A stretch of DNA of 64,000 nucleotides from Tenacibaculum sp. 190524A05c (GCF_964036595.1 NZ_OZ038523.1:2424501-2488500), one strand, 5' to 3'. Counted from the first letter of the stretch, positions 45,566 through 55,950 are shown. Made by a program: numbers and translations. The notes: generated from the letters alone by a model not told the origin.

Positions 45566-46252
45566 TTATAAGTATCGACCCTCTAAAACTTCCCACTTAT
45601 ACATTTCAGCAAACTCCGAAAGTTTCTTCAAACCATTCTTTAGTTCAATAGTATATATTTCTTTTTCATCTTTTTCCGAAGCACTTGAAATATTTCCTTT
45701 AGTTATAGTCAAAGATTTTTTCTTAAAATCATAAAACATACCTTCTGTGTCCCCAGATGAACTATGAACATCATGACTTTGAGCTTTAATCAAGCACAAG
45801 TTGTTCTTAACCATTTTAAACGTGTAACTCTGGTTTCCTCTTGTATATTGATAATATATTATTAACTCATCTTTATCAATAGAAATTTCTGGTTTTAAAT
45901 TAAGAAGCATTCCTCCTTCGTCTCCTCGAGCTATAAAAGTGTTATTTTGAACGATTATCTTATCGTCTAAAAACACTACTAATATTCTTGGTAAATTTTT
46001 TCTAGCCCTCTCACCTATTCGTTGCTCTATTAAACTATCTTTTGATTCCAACACAAGTACAACATCCTTTTGTTTATTCTTATTTAAAGAACCCTCTACT
46101 TTAATTAAAACTTTCCAATTTTCCTCTTTTACAACCTTATTTAAGCTGTGTTTAGTGAAATCTGGATAAATCGAATTAGTTTGAGAATAGGTAACTATTC
46201 CACTTAAAATAAATGTAATCTGAAGTAATATTTTCTTTATCATAGTTTTCAT
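45566..46252 (-). CDS. secreted protein of unknown function
   Basis: 228 aa with a signal peptide (cleaved near VTYSQ). The mature part is beta-rich, with NKNKQKDVVLVLESKDS suggesting a FG-GAP-like or calcium-loop repeat of the kind in proteins reporting DVVxVLE. No enzyme motif. Cotranscribed with the zinc-ribbon membrane protein 15 bp upstream. Function not recognised. Confidence 0.65.
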   Translation of the reverse strand: MKTMIKKILLQITFILSGIVTYSQTNSIYPDFTKHSLNKVVKEENWKVLIKVEGSLNKNKQKDVVLVLESKDSLIEQRIGERARKNLPRILVVFLDDKIIVQNNTFIARGDEGGMLLNLKPEISIDKDELIIYYQYTRGNQSYTFKMVKNNLCLIKAQSHDVHSSSGDTEGMFYDFKKKSLTITKGNISSASEKDEKEIYTIELKNGLKKLSEFAEMYKWEVLEGRYL

Positions 46253-46267
46253 TAATTTTATAATAAT

Positions 46268-47116
46268 TTACTCAAAAAAACTTTTCAATAATTCTGACTT
46301 TAGAGCTGTACTATCTTTAATTGTTTCTTTTGGAGATTGCTGCATGAATAAATTATTCTTCTTGTACACGCCAACATAAACTTTATAAGGTTCATTTTTT
46401 AAAACATTCTTGACACAGTACTCAATATTAGTATACAATTGTTTCTTTTGATCTTCTGAATACTGATTGTAATCTCCGACTTCTATAAGAATTAATATCC
46501 TGTCTTCGATTATCTTAGTCGTGTAACTCATACTATATTCCTCCGCAAATGTAGTTTTGGGTTCCAGACAATTTTTTATGTTATGAGCAACTGGATCTTC
46601 TAAAATACTAGGTTCGATTACAGAATAATCCATAAGATTATTTAGCTCTTTTCTCCATTTTGCAACTTTTTTAGGTTTCTTTTGATAATACTCCTTATCT
46701 AAATTTATTGTTTCTTGAACTTCATTCTCGTTATTAAAATCAGTCTTTGAATTAAATGTATTATAGATTAATGCATAAATAGCTAAAAGAAAAGTCAAAA
46801 GAAAAACAAAACCAATAATCAAACAACCGAATGAATGCCATTTAGACGACTTCATTGTTTTTGCTCGTAGAATAGTATCAACAGCCGGTTTTAAATTATT
46901 TGGTATTTCTTTTTCACTATACGTTTTTTTACAATGCAAACAAGTAACTTCTACACTTCTTCCAAATGATATAATTGGAATCCAAAAAACATGAAAATAA
47001 GACCCGTAAACCGTTACTCGTAAATTATTATCGACATTACAATAATCACATGAAACATTTTGCTTAATAAGAACTGATCCTATCATAGGAGTTCTAACCC
47101 CGAAGAATATTAACAT
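46268..47116 (-). CDS. zinc-ribbon membrane protein
   Basis: 282 aa. An N-terminal four-Cys ribbon (C23-x2-C26 in SCDYC and CLHC further on, with the phrase YGSYFHVFWIPI between them) precedes a transmembrane segment (about 98-122) and a C-terminal soluble domain (about 140-282). Bacteroidota proteins starting MLIFFGVR with this ribbon are common and uncharacterised. Paired with the secreted protein downstream. Confidence 0.7.
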   Translation of the reverse strand: MLIFFGVRTPMIGSVLIKQNVSCDYCNVDNNLRVTVYGSYFHVFWIPIISFGRSVEVTCLHCKKTYSEKEIPNNLKPAVDTILRAKTMKSSKWHSFGCLIIGFVFLLTFLLAIYALIYNTFNSKTDFNNENEVQETINLDKEYYQKKPKKVAKWRKELNNLMDYSVIEPSILEDPVAHNIKNCLEPKTTFAEEYSMSYTTKIIEDRILILIEVGDYNQYSEDQKKQLYTNIEYCVKNVLKNEPYKVYVGVYKKNNLFMQQSPKETIKDSTALKSELLKSFFE

Positions 47117-47186
47117 AACAAATTTTTTAGAGCAAATATAACCATAAATATGACTCTAAATTATTGTAAAATCAATAGTCTTTAGC

Positions 47187-48134
47187 TTATGATTTACGTC
47201 TATTATAAACTGGTAGAAATAAAAACGATAATCCTCCGAAAATAATAATCATCGCAGTTTGAGCTGTCCACATAATCCAACCAAAAGCATTCGCTGGCTC
47301 TTCTGGAATATTAAATAAAGCGAATGCACCTGCTACAGCAACAGGATACAACCCAATTCCTCCATTGGTTGCAGCAATACTAAATCCTCCTGCTATGAAA
47401 CCAACCAAAACAGCTCCAAAAGGCACATTAAAACTTTCTATTGCTGGTATTGTTGCCCAAAACATGGCAACATACATCAGCCAAATAAAAACGGTATGAA
47501 ATATGAACGCCCATTTGTTCTTCATTTTGAAGATGCTCATGGCTCCCTCAACTAGTCCAGTAACGAAGTTTTTTATTTTTAAACCCAAACCGCTAGATGC
47601 TTTTTTAACAAATCTTACAAAAATTAAGATTCCTAAAACTAACCCACCTAACAATATAAGAATTTTAGAAGGAGAAAAATTCTTCATAAGCAATTCGTAA
47701 ATGAAATCGAACTGTACAAAAAGGGTAACGCAGATGATTAATAACATCATTATTAAATCCGCAATTCGTTCTGCAACAATTGTCCCGAAGCCTTTCTCAA
47801 AAGGAATCTCCTCATAAGTTGTCATTACAGTAGCTCTGAAAACTTCTCCAGCTCTTGGAATCGTTAAATTCACAAGATAAGCAACAAGCACTGCCATTGT
47901 ACTATTTCCGAAATCTGGTTTATAACCTAGAGGCTCCAATAAAAACTTCCAGCGATAAGCACGTGACAAATGACTTAAAACACCAAAGAATAAACCTAAA
48001 GCTATCCACCAATAATTAGCATTCTTAAAATATTGTACTAAGGTTTCAATCGAAACTTTTGACAGAGAATACCAAACTAAAAAACCTCCCAAAGCGAGAG
48101 GTAATACTGTTTTTATAATTTTTTTTAACGACAA
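47187..48134 (-). CDS. flippase-like LPG-synthase transmembrane protein (UPF0104)
   Basis: 315-aa polytopic protein with about eight helices. The AYRWKFLLEPLGY and LVNLTIPRAGEVFRA segments, plus AATNGGIGLYPVAVAG, are typical of the lysylphosphatidylglycerol-synthase TM domain family (AglD/YbhN). These act as lipid flippases or envelope factors. It has no catalytic GNAT-like domain. Cotranscribed downstream of panD (12-bp gap). Confidence 0.88.
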   Translation of the reverse strand: MSLKKIIKTVLPLALGGFLVWYSLSKVSIETLVQYFKNANYWWIALGLFFGVLSHLSRAYRWKFLLEPLGYKPDFGNSTMAVLVAYLVNLTIPRAGEVFRATVMTTYEEIPFEKGFGTIVAERIADLIMMLLIICVTLFVQFDFIYELLMKNFSPSKILILLGGLVLGILIFVRFVKKASSGLGLKIKNFVTGLVEGAMSIFKMKNKWAFIFHTVFIWLMYVAMFWATIPAIESFNVPFGAVLVGFIAGGFSIAATNGGIGLYPVAVAGAFALFNIPEEPANAFGWIMWTAQTAMIIIFGGLSFLFLPVYNRRKS

Positions 48135-48146
48135 CTTGAAGTAATT

Positions 48147-48497
48147 TTATTCTAGTAAATTAGTTTCTTCATTTGGAAAAACTAATTGAGGTTTAAACTT
48201 TCTTGCTTCTTCGATATCCAAAAATCCATAAACGATTAAAATTAATACGTCACCTTTTTGAACTCTTCTTGCCGCTGCTCCGTTTAATGTTATTTCTCCA
48301 CTTTTTCTTGGTCCAGGAATCGCGTAAGTTTCTAAACGCTCTCCATTGTTATTGTTTACAATTTGAACTCTTTCTCCCTCAATAATTCCGGCCGCATCCA
48401 TTAAATCTTCATCAATGGTAATACTTCCAATATAATTTAAATCTGCACCAGTAACTTTTACTCGGTGAATTTTTGATTTTACTACTTGTACTAACAT
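48147..48497 (-). CDS. panD: aspartate 1-decarboxylase
   Basis: 116-aa proenzyme making beta-alanine for pantothenate. The self-cleavage site G24-S25 in NYIGSITID generates the pyruvoyl cofactor. Other landmarks are [10 protein letters not shown] and the catalytic Y-rich loop. It lies between panC and the flippase-like gene on the same strand; panC is 44 bp upstream, so a pan operon is likely. Confidence 0.97.
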   Translation of the reverse strand: MLVQVVKSKIHRVKVTGADLNYIGSITIDEDLMDAAGIIEGERVQIVNNNNGERLETYAIPGPRKSGEITLNGAAARRVQKGDVLILIVYGFLDIEEARKFKPQLVFPNEETNLLE

Positions 48498-48541
48498 GCT
48501 ACAAAAATACTGTTTTTAAAGAATCTATCTTTTATTATTTG

Positions 48542-49393
48542 TTAATTGTTTTTGAATCGGACATTGTCAATCAAACGAATTTTACCTGCAAAAACTGCTA
48601 TGAAAGCTCTATATCTCTTCTTAGGCTCGAACTTTTCTGCAGATATTAAAGTTTTTTCTTCTGCTATGGTGAAGTATTCTAACTCTAAAAGCGGATTTTG
48701 TTTAAATTGATTTTCTACCCATTCTATAATTTCTTTAGCATTTTTTGTGCCAGTTTTTTTTCTTGCTTTCTTAAGAATTTTATGGATAAACGGTGCTGCT
48801 TCTCTGTGTTCTTTTGTTAGCCTAGCATTCCTAGAACTCATTGCTAAACCATCTTTTTCCCTAAAAATTGGCATTCCTTTTATTTTAACAGGAATATTAT
48901 ATTTCTCAACCAATTTTTTAATGATCTGTAATTGCTGAAAATCTTTCTTTCCAAAATAGGCAACATCTGGTTCTACAATTTCAAACAAAGCTTTTACAAT
49001 TGTTCCCACACCATCAAAATGTCCATCTCTAAACTTTCCTTCCATTTGATGCTCTAAACCATCAAAATCAAACTTTTCTGCGATTACATTCTCATCGTAA
49101 ATTTCATCAACTGAAGGATAAAACAACACATCACAATTCACACTTTCTAATAAAGCAACATCGTTCTCAAACGTTTTCGGATATTTATCTAAATCTTCCT
49201 TATTATCGAACTGTGTAGGGTTTACAAAAATGCTGACAACTGTAGTATCTGTCTTACGTATAGCTTTCTCTACCAAAGAAATATGTCCCTCATGCAAAGC
49301 ACCCATCGTAGGTACAAATCCGATTCTATTTCCTTTCTTTTTTTCTTCCGCTAAATAGATTTTTAAATCGGATTTTGACTTGAATATTTTCAT
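48542..49393 (-). CDS. panC: pantothenate synthetase
   Basis: 283-aa ATP-dependent ligase joining pantoate and beta-alanine. HIGH-type motif H34-x2-H37 in GFVPTMGALHEGH; the MSSRN motif in LAMSSRNARL; other conserved: FVNPTQF and FGKKDFQQL. First gene of the panC-panD unit, with its own -7 element. Confidence 0.98.
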   Translation of the reverse strand: MKIFKSKSDLKIYLAEEKKKGNRIGFVPTMGALHEGHISLVEKAIRKTDTTVVSIFVNPTQFDNKEDLDKYPKTFENDVALLESVNCDVLFYPSVDEIYDENVIAEKFDFDGLEHQMEGKFRDGHFDGVGTIVKALFEIVEPDVAYFGKKDFQQLQIIKKLVEKYNIPVKIKGMPIFREKDGLAMSSRNARLTKEHREAAPFIHKILKKARKKTGTKNAKEIIEWVENQFKQNPLLELEYFTIAEEKTLISAEKFEPKKRYRAFIAVFAGKIRLIDNVRFKNN

Positions 49394-49415
49394 TAAATGT
49401 ATGTTACGATATGGG

Positions 49416-49423
49416 CAAAATTA
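49416..49423 (-). promoter_or_regulatory. panC promoter -7 element
   Basis: On the minus strand TAATTTTG, exact TAnnTTTG match 22 bp before the ATG. Confidence 0.55.
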
Positions 49424-49455
49424 GCAATTTAACAGGATTTTAGCATAAAATTTCG

Positions 49456-49463
49456 TAGTTTTG
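49456..49463 (+). promoter_or_regulatory. promoter -7 element for the glycogen-synthase-like/DUF4270/glmS unit
   Basis: TAGTTTTG, exact TAnnTTTG match, 23 bp before the ATG at 49487. Divergent from the panC element 33 bp away. Confidence 0.6.
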
Positions 49464-49486
49464 CGCCTTTAAAAGAGTTAGATTTA

Positions 49487-50308
49487 ATGAAGGATAAGAG
49501 AATATTGTACGTTTCTTCGGAAGTTATTCCTTACTTACCAGAAACAGAATTATCATCTACCGCATTCAATGTTGCAAAATTTGCACATTCTAAAGGAGTT
49601 CAAACCAGAATCTTTATGCCACGTTTCGGCGTGATTAATGAAAGAAGACATCAGTTACATGAAGTAATTAGATTGTCTGGAATGAATTTGATTATCAACG
49701 ACATGGATATGCCATTAATTATTAAAGTAGCTTCTATTCCAAAAGAAAGAATGCAAGTTTACTTTATTGATAATGATGAGTATTTCAAAAGAAAAGCGAT
49801 ATACACGGACGAAGACGATAAACTATTCAATGACAACGATGAAAGAATGATTTTCTTTGCAAAAGGAGTTGTTGAAACAGTAAAAAAATTAAACTGGGCA
49901 CCAGATATTATTCATGTTCATGGATGGATGGCTTCTTTACTTCCTTTATATTTAAAAGAATACTACAAAGAAGAGCCTTTATTTACTGACAGTAAAATTG
50001 TTACTTCGTTATACAGCAATGAATTCCAAGGTGAATTAAATAGCGAATTAATCAACAAGGTTAAATTTGATAAAATTGATAATAGCAGTATTGCTCATTT
50101 AGAAACACCAACTCAAGAAAACATTTTGAGAAATGCGGTTTTAAATTCTGATGCTGTTATTAAAGGAAGTAACGAATATTCTCCAGAATTTGAACAATTC
50201 ATTAATGATAGTGGCGTTATGGTACTAGACTACCAATCTGAAGAGTATTTAACTGAAGCATATTTAGACTTCTACAAAGAGAATGTTCTTGAGCTTCAAG
50301 ATTCTTAA
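49487..50308 (+). CDS. one-domain glycogen/starch-synthase-like protein
   Basis: 273 aa, only the N-terminal half of a GT5 glycogen synthase (about 480 aa is normal). Opening ILYVSSEVIPYLPETELSS corresponds to the usual VSSEVxPFxKTGGL but the KTGGL ADP-glucose loop is missing; DIIHVHGWMASLLPLYLK is conserved. The nucleotide-sugar-binding C-terminal domain is absent, so it is unlikely to make glycogen. Such short homologues are a fixed neighbour of panC and DUF4270 in Flavobacteriia, so this is not a recent truncation. Role unknown, possibly binding. Confidence 0.85.
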   Translation: MKDKRILYVSSEVIPYLPETELSSTAFNVAKFAHSKGVQTRIFMPRFGVINERRHQLHEVIRLSGMNLIINDMDMPLIIKVASIPKERMQVYFIDNDEYFKRKAIYTDEDDKLFNDNDERMIFFAKGVVETVKKLNWAPDIIHVHGWMASLLPLYLKEYYKEEPLFTDSKIVTSLYSNEFQGELNSELINKVKFDKIDNSSIAHLETPTQENILRNAVLNSDAVIKGSNEYSPEFEQFINDSGVMVLDYQSEEYLTEAYLDFYKENVLELQDS

Positions 50309-50325
50309 ATTTTTCAAATTAAAAT

Positions 50326-51855
50326 ATGACTAAAAAAATTGTTTATTTAAGTGTAGCTGTAATCTCACTTTTATTTGTGATTTCTTGCGAAAAAGACTTT
50401 CGTGAAATTGGAGGTAATGTTATTAGCAACAATCAGTTCGATACAAAACAAATTACACTTGAAGTTGTAATGACTGATAGTATCGTTGACGCTGTTAGAG
50501 CTGATAATGTAGGTATTGGTAGTTTAGGAGAATATCTCTTAGGGATTTATAACAATCCTGACTATGAAAAGATAGAAGCTTCAATTATCAGTCAACTTGC
50601 ACTAATTACAAATCCTAGAACTGCAGAAGTTACTTCAAATGATGGAGATGATGATGTTGATTCAATTTATGTTTTCAATCAAGCGGTTTTAGAAATTCCT
50701 TACACTTCAACGGCATTAGATGATGAAGCAGATGGAAAACCTAAATTTAGATTAGATTCTTTATTAGGAAATTCTACTATTCCTATGACTTTAGAAGTTC
50801 ATAGAAATGGAACTTTCTTAAATACTTTAGATCCTAACAATCCCTCAGATCAAAATAGCTATATGTCTGATGCGGATTATATTGAAACGGAATTATTAAA
50901 TGATGATCCAGGCTTCACTTTCACACCTGACCCTACCGATACATTATACGTTTTAGATAGAGAATTAAGTACTGGAGCTACTTTTAAAGATACTATTAAA
51001 TTAACCAATAGTATTCCTTTCTTAACAGTTCCGTTGAACAAAACTAGAATGCAGGAATTATTTTGGGACAAATTCGGCGATGCTGAATTTACTACTCAAA
51101 ATGATTTTAATAACTATTTCAGAGGATTAATTTTAAAAACAGAAGGAGCGGACGGATCTATGGTTCCATTATCATTGGGAACAAATGCACCACGTGTTAA
51201 GTTTTACTATACAATAACTACTTTAGATGAAGGTGTCGTCAAAGATACGATTGTTGGTAATTATTCTTTCAACTTTGCTGGGGTTACTAACAGTAAATAC
51301 AAAATGACTGCACCTCAAAACCCAGTACCTTCGAATAGTATTGCAATTCAAGGAACTGCTGGTAGTATGGCAAAACTTCAAATTTTAAACGGAACAGAAT
51401 TACAGGACTTAAGATCCCAAAACATCTTAATTACTGATGCTTCCTTAGTTTTTAACATTGATGCTTCTAGAGACACCACAAAAGTTCCTTTAAGATTATT
51501 ATTATTTAAAAATAATAAAGGGAATGCAGAACAAATTGAAGATAGCTACACAGAGCCTTTATTCTACGGAGGAGGTTTAACTGATGATGATGAAGGAAAA
51601 CCTAAAGAATATACTATCAGGATTACGGATTATATATCGAACTTGGTAACTGGACAATCTGATGATAATTTACCACTTGTTCTTAAGGTTTATAATAATC
51701 CTACTGATGCCTCTATTATAAATAACTTTATACAAACAGAGGTAAATACTTATAACTGGAACCCAAGAGGAGTTACTTTGTATAATCACGAAGCAACGAA
51801 TGGTGAAAATAGAATTAAGTTAGTAATATCATACTCAGAAGAAAAAGATAATTAG
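50326..51855 (+). CDS. DUF4270 lipoprotein
   Basis: 509 aa; lipobox FVISC (C21) followed by EKDFREIGGNVI, the DUF4270 opening. The rest is beta-rich with long Asp/Asn linkers. DUF4270 proteins are large envelope lipoproteins of Bacteroidota with unknown function. In operon with the upstream glycogen-synthase-like gene (17 bp gap) and downstream glmS (28 bp). Confidence 0.9.
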   Translation: MTKKIVYLSVAVISLLFVISCEKDFREIGGNVISNNQFDTKQITLEVVMTDSIVDAVRADNVGIGSLGEYLLGIYNNPDYEKIEASIISQLALITNPRTAEVTSNDGDDDVDSIYVFNQAVLEIPYTSTALDDEADGKPKFRLDSLLGNSTIPMTLEVHRNGTFLNTLDPNNPSDQNSYMSDADYIETELLNDDPGFTFTPDPTDTLYVLDRELSTGATFKDTIKLTNSIPFLTVPLNKTRMQELFWDKFGDAEFTTQNDFNNYFRGLILKTEGADGSMVPLSLGTNAPRVKFYYTITTLDEGVVKDTIVGNYSFNFAGVTNSKYKMTAPQNPVPSNSIAIQGTAGSMAKLQILNGTELQDLRSQNILITDASLVFNIDASRDTTKVPLRLLLFKNNKGNAEQIEDSYTEPLFYGGGLTDDDEGKPKEYTIRITDYISNLVTGQSDDNLPLVLKVYNNPTDASIINNFIQTEVNTYNWNPRGVTLYNHEATNGENRIKLVISYSEEKDN

Positions 51856-51883
51856 AAATAAAACAACAACTTAAAAAATTATT

Positions 51884-53740
51884 ATGTGTGGAATCACAGG
51901 TTATATTGGTGATAGAGATGCGTATCCTATTGTAATAAACGGTCTTAAAAGATTAGAATACAGAGGATATGATAGCGCTGGTATTATGATGTATGACGGA
52001 GAATCTATGAATCTTTCCAAAACAAAAGGAAAGGTATCTGATTTAGAAGTTATCACTAACAATCAAGAAACAAGAAAGAAAGGAAAAATAGGAATTGGAC
52101 ATACAAGGTGGGCTACACATGGTGTTCCTAACGATGTAAACTCTCATCCTCATTTCTCTGAATCAGGAGATTTAGTAATTGTACATAATGGAATCATTGA
52201 GAATTATGATACCATTAAAAAAGAATTAATTTCTCGTGGTTACAAATTCCAGAGTGATACAGATACTGAGGTTTTAGTGAACTTAATAGAAGAAGTTAAA
52301 AAAACTGAAGGATGTAAATTAGGTAAAGCTGTTCAATTAGCATTAACTAATGTTATTGGAGCTTATGCTATCGCTGTTTTTGACAAAACAAAACCAAATG
52401 AACTTGTTGTAGCAAGATTAGGAAGTCCTATTGCAATTGGTGTTGGAAAAGACAACGAAGAGTTTTTTGTTGCTTCTGATGCATCTCCTTTTATCGAATT
52501 TACAAAAGATGCTTTATACCTTGAGGATGGAGAATTAGCTATCATCAAAAAAGGTAGAAAAGTAAAAGTTAGAAAAATTGATAACGACAAACCTGTTGAT
52601 CCAGATATTCAAGAACTTAAATTAAGTTTAGATCAAATTGAAAAAGGTGGATACGACCACTTTATGTTAAAAGAGATTTACGAACAACCAAAAGCTATAA
52701 TTGATACATACAGAGGGCGTATGTTAGCCAATGAAGGTATTATTAGAATGGCTGGAGTTGATGATAACATTAGTAAATTCCTAAATGCTGATCGAATCAT
52801 TATTATTGCTTGTGGTACTTCTTGGCATGCAGGTTTAGTAGGTGAATACTTAATTGAGGATATGGCGCGTATTCCAGTTGAAGTTGAATATGCATCGGAA
52901 TTCAGATATAGAAACCCAATTATTACTCCAAAAGACGTAGTAATCGCTATCTCTCAATCTGGAGAAACAGCTGATACTTTAGCTGCTATTAAATTAGCTA
53001 AATCAAAAGGAGCTTTTGTATTTGGAGTTTGTAATGTAGTAGGATCTTCTATAGCAAGAGAAACACACGCTGGTGCGTATACTCATGCTGGACCAGAAAT
53101 TGGTGTTGCTTCTACAAAAGCATTTACTACCCAAATTACAGTATTAACTTTACTATCTTTAAAATTAGCTCAAGCGAAAGGAACATTATCTAAAACTGCT
53201 GTAAATACTTATTTACAAACTATGCAGCAAGTTCCTAATCAGGTTGAAAAATTATTAAAAATAGACCCTATTGTAAAGGAAATTGCATATCACTATAAAG
53301 ACGCTACTAACTGTCTTTATCTTGGTAGAGGATTTAATTTCCCTGTAGCTTTAGAAGGAGCTTTAAAACTTAAGGAGATTTCATATATTCATGCTGAGGG
53401 TTATCCTGCTGCAGAGATGAAGCACGGACCAATTGCATTAATTGATGAAAATATGCCGGTTTTTGTTATTGCAACGAGAAAAGGACATTATGAAAAAGTA
53501 GTTAGTAACATTCAGGAAATCAAATCGAGAAGTGGAAAAATTATAGCGATCGTTACTGAGGGTGACGAAACTGTAAAAGAAATCGCAGACCACGTTATTG
53601 AGATTCCTGAAACTGAAGAAGCATTGACTCCTTTATTAACTACAATTCCTTTACAGCTACTATCATACCATATAGCAGTTATGTTAGGAAAGAATGTAGA
53701 TCAACCAAGAAACTTGGCCAAATCTGTAACAGTAGAATAA
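51884..53740 (+). CDS. glmS: glutamine-fructose-6-phosphate aminotransferase
   Basis: 618-aa enzyme making glucosamine-6-phosphate for peptidoglycan and LPS. N-terminal glutaminase with C2 nucleophile (MCGITGYIG) and the HTRWATHG motif (about residue 73-80); C-terminal SIS isomerase halves with ACGTSWHAG, ISQSGETADT and the end RNLAKSVTVE. Length and motifs canonical. End of the operon; a hairpin terminator follows. Confidence 0.99.
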   Translation: MCGITGYIGDRDAYPIVINGLKRLEYRGYDSAGIMMYDGESMNLSKTKGKVSDLEVITNNQETRKKGKIGIGHTRWATHGVPNDVNSHPHFSESGDLVIVHNGIIENYDTIKKELISRGYKFQSDTDTEVLVNLIEEVKKTEGCKLGKAVQLALTNVIGAYAIAVFDKTKPNELVVARLGSPIAIGVGKDNEEFFVASDASPFIEFTKDALYLEDGELAIIKKGRKVKVRKIDNDKPVDPDIQELKLSLDQIEKGGYDHFMLKEIYEQPKAIIDTYRGRMLANEGIIRMAGVDDNISKFLNADRIIIIACGTSWHAGLVGEYLIEDMARIPVEVEYASEFRYRNPIITPKDVVIAISQSGETADTLAAIKLAKSKGAFVFGVCNVVGSSIARETHAGAYTHAGPEIGVASTKAFTTQITVLTLLSLKLAQAKGTLSKTAVNTYLQTMQQVPNQVEKLLKIDPIVKEIAYHYKDATNCLYLGRGFNFPVALEGALKLKEISYIHAEGYPAAEMKHGPIALIDENMPVFVIATRKGHYEKVVSNIQEIKSRSGKIIAIVTEGDETVKEIADHVIEIPETEEALTPLLTTIPLQLLSYHIAVMLGKNVDQPRNLAKSVTVE

Positions 53741-53757
53741 TTTTATTTTATATAGAC

Positions 53758-53788
53758 AAAAAAACCAGCTTTTAAAGCTGGTTTTTTT
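53758..53788. terminator. bidirectional terminator after glmS
   Basis: Symmetric stem AAAACCAGCTTT/AAAGCTGGTTTT centred near 53773, A-run on the left, T-run on the right, between convergent genes. Confidence 0.9.
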
Positions 53789-54737
53789 ATTTCTTAAGGA
53801 AAGTTGCATAAATAGGAAAATGGTCAGAGAAACCGCCTTTATACCACGGCCCAATATAAGTTCTAAATGGACTACCTTTAAATTTTCCTTTATGTGTTTT
53901 CAACCATCTCTTATTAAATATTCTGACATCTAAGAACTCATGTTCAGTTTCCTTTTTCTTGAAGTTTTTCGATAAAATAATTTGATCAAATAAATACCAC
54001 TCCTTTCTAAAGGATAACGTACCCAATCCCTGTTTTTGAAGCCCTAACATTGGATTATAGAAATCTTCTGTTACTAAATGTTGTTCTATACTTTCAGAAT
54101 CAGGATTATCATTAAAATCGCCCATAATAATAATCTTTGCCTCAGAATCCTTACTTCTTATCTCTTCAACAGCCTTCTGTACAACTTTTGCTGCCTGTAT
54201 GCGTTTAGGTCTAGTTTCCTCTTCTCCTTCTCTTCTCGATGGCCAATGGTTGACTATTATATGAACCAATTCTTCGTTCAAAAATCCAGACACTAATAAT
54301 ACATCTCTCGTGTGATCTTTTGTACCATCTTCATCAAGAAAATTAAATTGAAACTTTTTACTGGAAACTGGCTCAAAGAATTGTGCCCTGTAAAGTAAAG
54401 CAGTATCAATTCCTCGTTCATCTTTTGAATCAAAATGAACATATCTATATCCGTGATTTCTCAGATCTTTTTGAGCCACTAAATCTTCTAAAACTCTTGT
54501 GTTTTCAACCTCAACTAAACCTACAATAACCGGTGTTTCCTTGGACACCTTCTTCCCTATTTGGGAAATAACATAGCTAATTTTCTTAAGTTTTCTTCGG
54601 TATCTCTTGTGTGTCCATTTGCGTTCCCCTTTCGCAGTATATTTATCATCATTTGTAAAAGGATCGTCAATTGTATCGAAAAGATTCTCTACATTATAAA
54701 ACGCAATGGTTAGAAGTTGTTCTCTACTATATTTCAT
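53787..54737 (-). CDS. endonuclease/exonuclease/phosphatase-family protein
   Basis: 316-aa EEP-fold hydrolase, no signal peptide: FYNVENLFDTID at the start, VIVGLVEVEN (catalytic Glu), IIVNHWPSRREGEEETRP, GDFNDNPDS (metal Asp) and the final SDHFPIYATF (catalytic Asp-His). Substrate could be nucleic acid or a phosphorylated small molecule. It follows prfA but is separated from it by a strong hairpin. Confidence 0.9.
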   Translation of the reverse strand: MKYSREQLLTIAFYNVENLFDTIDDPFTNDDKYTAKGERKWTHKRYRRKLKKISYVISQIGKKVSKETPVIVGLVEVENTRVLEDLVAQKDLRNHGYRYVHFDSKDERGIDTALLYRAQFFEPVSSKKFQFNFLDEDGTKDHTRDVLLVSGFLNEELVHIIVNHWPSRREGEEETRPKRIQAAKVVQKAVEEIRSKDSEAKIIIMGDFNDNPDSESIEQHLVTEDFYNPMLGLQKQGLGTLSFRKEWYLFDQIILSKNFKKKETEHEFLDVRIFNKRWLKTHKGKFKGSPFRTYIGPWYKGGFSDHFPIYATFLKK

Positions 54738-54758
54738 ACGTTAACAAATATAGTAACT

Positions 54759-54781
54759 AAAAACGCAACCCGAAGGTTGCG
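54759..54781 (-). terminator. prfA terminator
   Basis: 7-bp stem CGCAACC/GGTTGCG (54764-54770 with 54775-54781) with a TTCG loop on the minus strand, followed by five T. 7 bp after the prfA stop. Confidence 0.9.
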
Positions 54782-54787
54782 CTATTC

Positions 54788-55864
54788 TTATATTGTTTCT
54801 CCTAATTCTTTCAGTTTAGAAGTATTTTCTGCTAACATCAATTCATCAATGATTTTCTGAATATCTCCATTTACAATATTTTGTAAATCGTATAATGTTA
54901 AACCAATTCTATGATCTGTAACACGACCTTGAGGATAATTATACGTTCTAATTTTAGCAGAACGATCTCCCGATGTTACCATTGAACCTCTTTTCGCTGC
55001 ATCTTCGGCTTGTTTCTTAGCCAACTCTAAATCATATAATCTAGAACGTAATACTTTAAAGGCTTTCTCTTTATTCTTATGCTGTGATTTCTGATCCTGA
55101 CATTGTGCAACTAATCCTGTTGGTATATGTGTTAAACGAACCGCAGAATATGTCGTATTCACCGATTGTCCTCCAGGTCCAGACGAACAGAAAAAGTCAA
55201 TACGTACATCTTTAGGATTAATTTCAACATCGAATTCTTCAGCCTCTGGAAAAACCATACATGTTGCTGCCGAAGTATGAACACGTCCTTGAGTTTCTGT
55301 CTGTGGAACACGTTGTACACGATGTACCCCAGCCTCAAATTTCAAAGTTCCGTATACATCTTCACCAGAAACTTCAAACTGTATTTCTTTAAATCCACCG
55401 TTTGTACCTTCACTATAATCAACTACAGAAACTTTCCAACCTCTTCCTTCACAATATTTAGTATACATTCTAAATAAATCTCCAGCGAAAATACTAGCTT
55501 CGTCACCACCTGTTCCTGCCCTTAATTCTACAACAGCATTTTTTCCATCTTCAGGATCTTTAGGAATTAACAAGAATTTTATCTCTTCCTCTAAAACTGG
55601 AATTCTTTCTTTAGCTTCATCCATTTCCATTTTTGCCATCTCTACCATTTCGGCATCACTTCCGTCAGCAATTATTTCTTTGGCTTCATTAATGTTGTTT
55701 AAAAGCGTTTCATATTCATTCGCTTTTTTCACAACTTTACCTAAATCTTTGTATTCCTTATTTAGTTGTACATAACGCTTTTGATCAGAAATAATATCCG
55801 GTTGGATAATTAAATCTGAAACCTCATCGTAGCGTTGTTTTACTATCTGTAATTTATCTAGCAT
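54788..55864 (-). CDS. prfA: peptide chain release factor 1
   Basis: 358-aa class I release factor. GGQ at 231-233 ([10 protein letters not shown]), the stop-codon-reading PxT as PQT (187-189 in [10 protein letters not shown]), and [18 protein letters not shown] typical of RF1. It reads UAA/UAG. Monocistronic, divergent from a small lipoprotein gene. Confidence 0.98.
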   Translation of the reverse strand: MLDKLQIVKQRYDEVSDLIIQPDIISDQKRYVQLNKEYKDLGKVVKKANEYETLLNNINEAKEIIADGSDAEMVEMAKMEMDEAKERIPVLEEEIKFLLIPKDPEDGKNAVVELRAGTGGDEASIFAGDLFRMYTKYCEGRGWKVSVVDYSEGTNGGFKEIQFEVSGEDVYGTLKFEAGVHRVQRVPQTETQGRVHTSAATCMVFPEAEEFDVEINPKDVRIDFFCSSGPGGQSVNTTYSAVRLTHIPTGLVAQCQDQKSQHKNKEKAFKVLRSRLYDLELAKKQAEDAAKRGSMVTSGDRSAKIRTYNYPQGRVTDHRIGLTLYDLQNIVNGDIQKIIDELMLAENTSKLKELGETI

Positions 55865-55950
55865 TATTCTCTTGGTTGGAGTGCGAATTTACGACTTTTC
55901 TTTAAATTTGTGGAACTGAAAATCAGTGATTGATCTAAAACCTTACTTCT

